Of a stretch of 15,054 nt of DNA, positions 13,858 to 15,054 are shown piece after piece. A model generated the notes under the pieces. It was not told where the DNA came from. It was given only the letters and a program-made list of their open reading frames with translations, and did not search any database. Source of the DNA: URNF01 sp045531495 (lineage in GTDB: Bacteria > Bacillota > Clostridia > Oscillospirales > Acutalibacteraceae); assembly GCA_045531495.1 (NCBI GenBank), contig JAZSED010000005.1, forward strand, positions 1 to 15,054. Direction: 5' to 3'. The stretch's first letter is position 1. The number at the start of each line of letters is the position of its first letter. The translations under genes were made by a program, and so were the position numbers.

Positions 13858-14173
13858 TACCCGTATTCTGCTGTTGACCGCTGTCGCAGCAGGTGTTACG
13901 GCACTGCTCCGCTTTTTACCGTTTGCGGTGTTCAAGAAGGACGTTCCTGCGCCCATTCTGTATCTTGGCAGGGTGTTGCCGTTTGCTATTATGGCAATGT
14001 TGGTGGTATACTGTCTCAAGGATGTCTCTTTTTTAACCGCACCGTACGGCATTCCCGAAGCACTCGCCGTCACCGCGGTCATCTTATTGCATAAATGGAA
14101 ACACCATACCCTTTTGTCCATTTTAGGCGGCACAGCGCTCTATATGGTGTTGGTACAACTCGTTTTCAGGTGA
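13850..14173 (+). CDS. azlD: AzlD family branched-chain amino acid exporter, small subunit
   Basis: This 107-residue membrane protein has the usual size of AzlD and its motifs: LLRFLPFAVF, PAPILYLGRVLPFAIMAMLV and VYCLKDV. It pairs with AzlC in the membrane. The start is a GTG at 13850, eight bases inside azlC, with GGGAGGTG at a fitting distance upstream; no better ATG is available without losing the conserved N-terminus. It is followed after four bases by the rlmA-like gene. Confidence 0.92.
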   Translation: MNDTRILLLTAVAAGVTALLRFLPFAVFKKDVPAPILYLGRVLPFAIMAMLVVYCLKDVSFLTAPYGIPEALAVTAVILLHKWKHHTLLSILGGTALYMVLVQLVFR

Positions 14174-14177
14174 TTGT

Positions 14178-14972
14178 ATGGAATTAAAACCGTCTCTGTT
14201 TTGTTGTCCCGTCTGTAAAGACACCTTATTTATCCGCCCCGACGGGTTGCGGTGTTTTCGCGGGCATCATTTCGACAAAGCAAAACAAGGATACGTCAAT
14301 TTACTGCGTTCCAACAGCAGCGGCGGACACGGCGACGACAAGCTGATGGTCGCGGCGCGCAGTCATTTCTTAAATAAGGACTTTTACGCACCGTTACGCG
14401 ATGCGGTGACCGCTCTTGTCGGAGAAGGTCACACCGTGTTGGATGCAGGATGCGGCGAAGGGTATTATACCGCAGGAATGGCAGAGAAAAATGCCGTGTG
14501 CGGTGTGGATATTTCCAAAGAGGCTTTAAAGGTTGCCGCACGGCGGGTGCCGCAAGCACAGTTTGCGGTGGCAAGCGTTTCGGCTTTGCCGTTGGCAGAT
14601 GCCGGCGTTGATACGGTGATAAATATTTTTGCACCCGACACCAACGCGGAATATCTGCGGGTACTGCAAACGGGCGGGCGGTTAATTACCGTACAACCGT
14701 GCGAGGAGCATTTGTGGGAACTCAAAGCCGCCGTATACGACACGCCGTATAAAAATCCCGCGCCCAAAACGCAAAGGGACGGGTTTCGGGTAGTAGAGCA
14801 ACAAACGGTGGATTACACCATGACGTTGGATACCGCCGCGGATATCGCAGCGCTGTTTCAAATGACCCCCTATTACTACAAAACCTCCCGCGCCGACCAA
14901 CAAAAATTAGCGTCTCTTACCACACTTACCACCCGCGTAGAATTTTTAATAACGGTATATGAAAAAACGTAA
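14178..14972 (+). CDS. rlmA: RlmA-type 23S rRNA (guanine-N1)-methyltransferase
   Basis: This 264-residue protein begins with a zinc-finger module (Cys10, Cys13, Cys26, His30) followed by HFDKAKQGYVNLL, the hallmark of the RlmA family. The Rossmann methyltransferase domain has the SAM-binding VLDAGCGEGYYT at 87-98 and GVDIS at 109-113, and the NIFAP motif at 149-153. RlmA enzymes methylate N1 of a guanine in helix 35 of 23S rRNA (G745 in E. coli; G748 for the Gram-positive RlmA(II)/TlrB type, which can contribute to tylosin-type macrolide resistance). The ATG is preceded by AGGTGA overlapping the azlD stop, so it is translated with the exporter genes. Which of the two guanines it targets cannot be told here. 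Confidence 0.9.
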   Translation: MELKPSLFCCPVCKDTLFIRPDGLRCFRGHHFDKAKQGYVNLLRSNSSGGHGDDKLMVAARSHFLNKDFYAPLRDAVTALVGEGHTVLDAGCGEGYYTAGMAEKNAVCGVDISKEALKVAARRVPQAQFAVASVSALPLADAGVDTVINIFAPDTNAEYLRVLQTGGRLITVQPCEEHLWELKAAVYDTPYKNPAPKTQRDGFRVVEQQTVDYTMTLDTAADIAALFQMTPYYYKTSRADQQKLASLTTLTTRVEFLITVYEKT

Positions 14973-14975
14973 AAA

Positions 14976-14996
14976 GCCTCGCCCTTACGGCGAGGC
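14976..14996. terminator. Intrinsic terminator after rlmA
   Basis: An 8 bp perfect GC-rich stem (GCCTCGCC/GGCGAGGC) with a five-base loop is followed by TTTTATTT and preceded by A residues, so it could work in both directions. It begins four bases after the rlmA stop codon. Confidence 0.92.
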
Positions 14997-14998
14997 TT

Positions 14999-15052
14999 TT
15001 ATTTAAACGAAAAGAAAAATACTTGTGTCAACGTCACCAAAAGCGCGGGCAA
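14999..15052 (-). CDS. Possible C-terminus of a minus-strand membrane protein (cut by window end)
   Basis: On the minus strand a frame open to the window end reads LPALLVTLTQVFFFSFK and then TAA, a hydrophobic tail with a terminal lysine. The stop sits right at the T-tract of the bidirectional hairpin, the same arrangement seen at the other convergent gene ends in this window. A second open frame (stop at 15003-15005, ending IFLFV) cannot be excluded. With only about 17 codons, this is a suggestion. Confidence 0.25.
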   Translation of the reverse strand: MPALLVTLTQVFFFSFK

Positions 15053-15054
15053 TA

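Noticed and set aside
540..14996. The four hairpins considered as copies of a dispersed repeat
   Set aside because: Their stems share no sequence with one another; each is an ordinary intrinsic terminator at a gene end.

Overview
This window looks like the chromosome of a low-to-mid G+C Bacillota, most likely a gut-type clostridium (Oscillospiraceae-like). This is inferred from strong GGAGG/AGGTGA ribosome binding sites before nearly every gene, textbook SigA promoters (TTGACA/TTGACT, 17 bp spacer, TATAAT-like), very tight gene packing, an azlCD pair, and a PocR-AraC regulator. No rRNA, tRNA, CRISPR array, insertion sequence or phage gene was seen. No gap between genes exceeds about 135 bases.

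Region 1 (1-5192) is a sugar-acid catabolic locus. The window opens inside a plus-strand sugar phosphate isomerase/epimerase-like TIM barrel (2-526). It converges on a five-gene minus-strand operon that reads from 5106 down to 564: a mandelate-racemase/enolase-superfamily acid-sugar dehydratase, a metallo-beta-lactamase-fold lactonase, an SDR dehydrogenase, and two DapA/N-acetylneuraminate-lyase-family aldolases. Together they would make a kinase-free route (sugar to lactone to aldonate to 2-keto-3-deoxy acid to pyruvate plus an aldehyde). That pathway is inferred from the families present, and the substrate is unknown. A divergent PocR-AraC regulator (5193-6050) is the obvious controller, and the two promoters overlap face to face within an inverted repeat.

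Region 2 (6128-12452) is a second sugar-related locus built around a divergent promoter region at 8230-8362. Leftward run an unusual regulator (LacI-like sugar-binding domain with a C-terminal LuxR-type HTH) and a Gfo/Idh/MocA-type oxidoreductase whose usual EKP motif reads ETP. Rightward run a 1079-residue DUF5107-TPR protein and an aldose-1-epimerase-like protein. A long, precisely symmetric palindrome (8280-8311) sits between the two promoters and is the best operator candidate in the window.

Region 3 (12498-15054) is more housekeeping in nature: a small predicted lipoprotein of unknown function on the minus strand, then a divergent azlC-azlD-rlmA operon (branched-chain amino-acid exporter and a 23S rRNA guanine methyltransferase). 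The last 55 bases may hold the C-terminus of a further minus-strand gene.

Four bidirectional hairpin terminators separate the convergent or terminal units. No transporter or sugar kinase for either carbohydrate locus lies in the window, so uptake must be encoded elsewhere.
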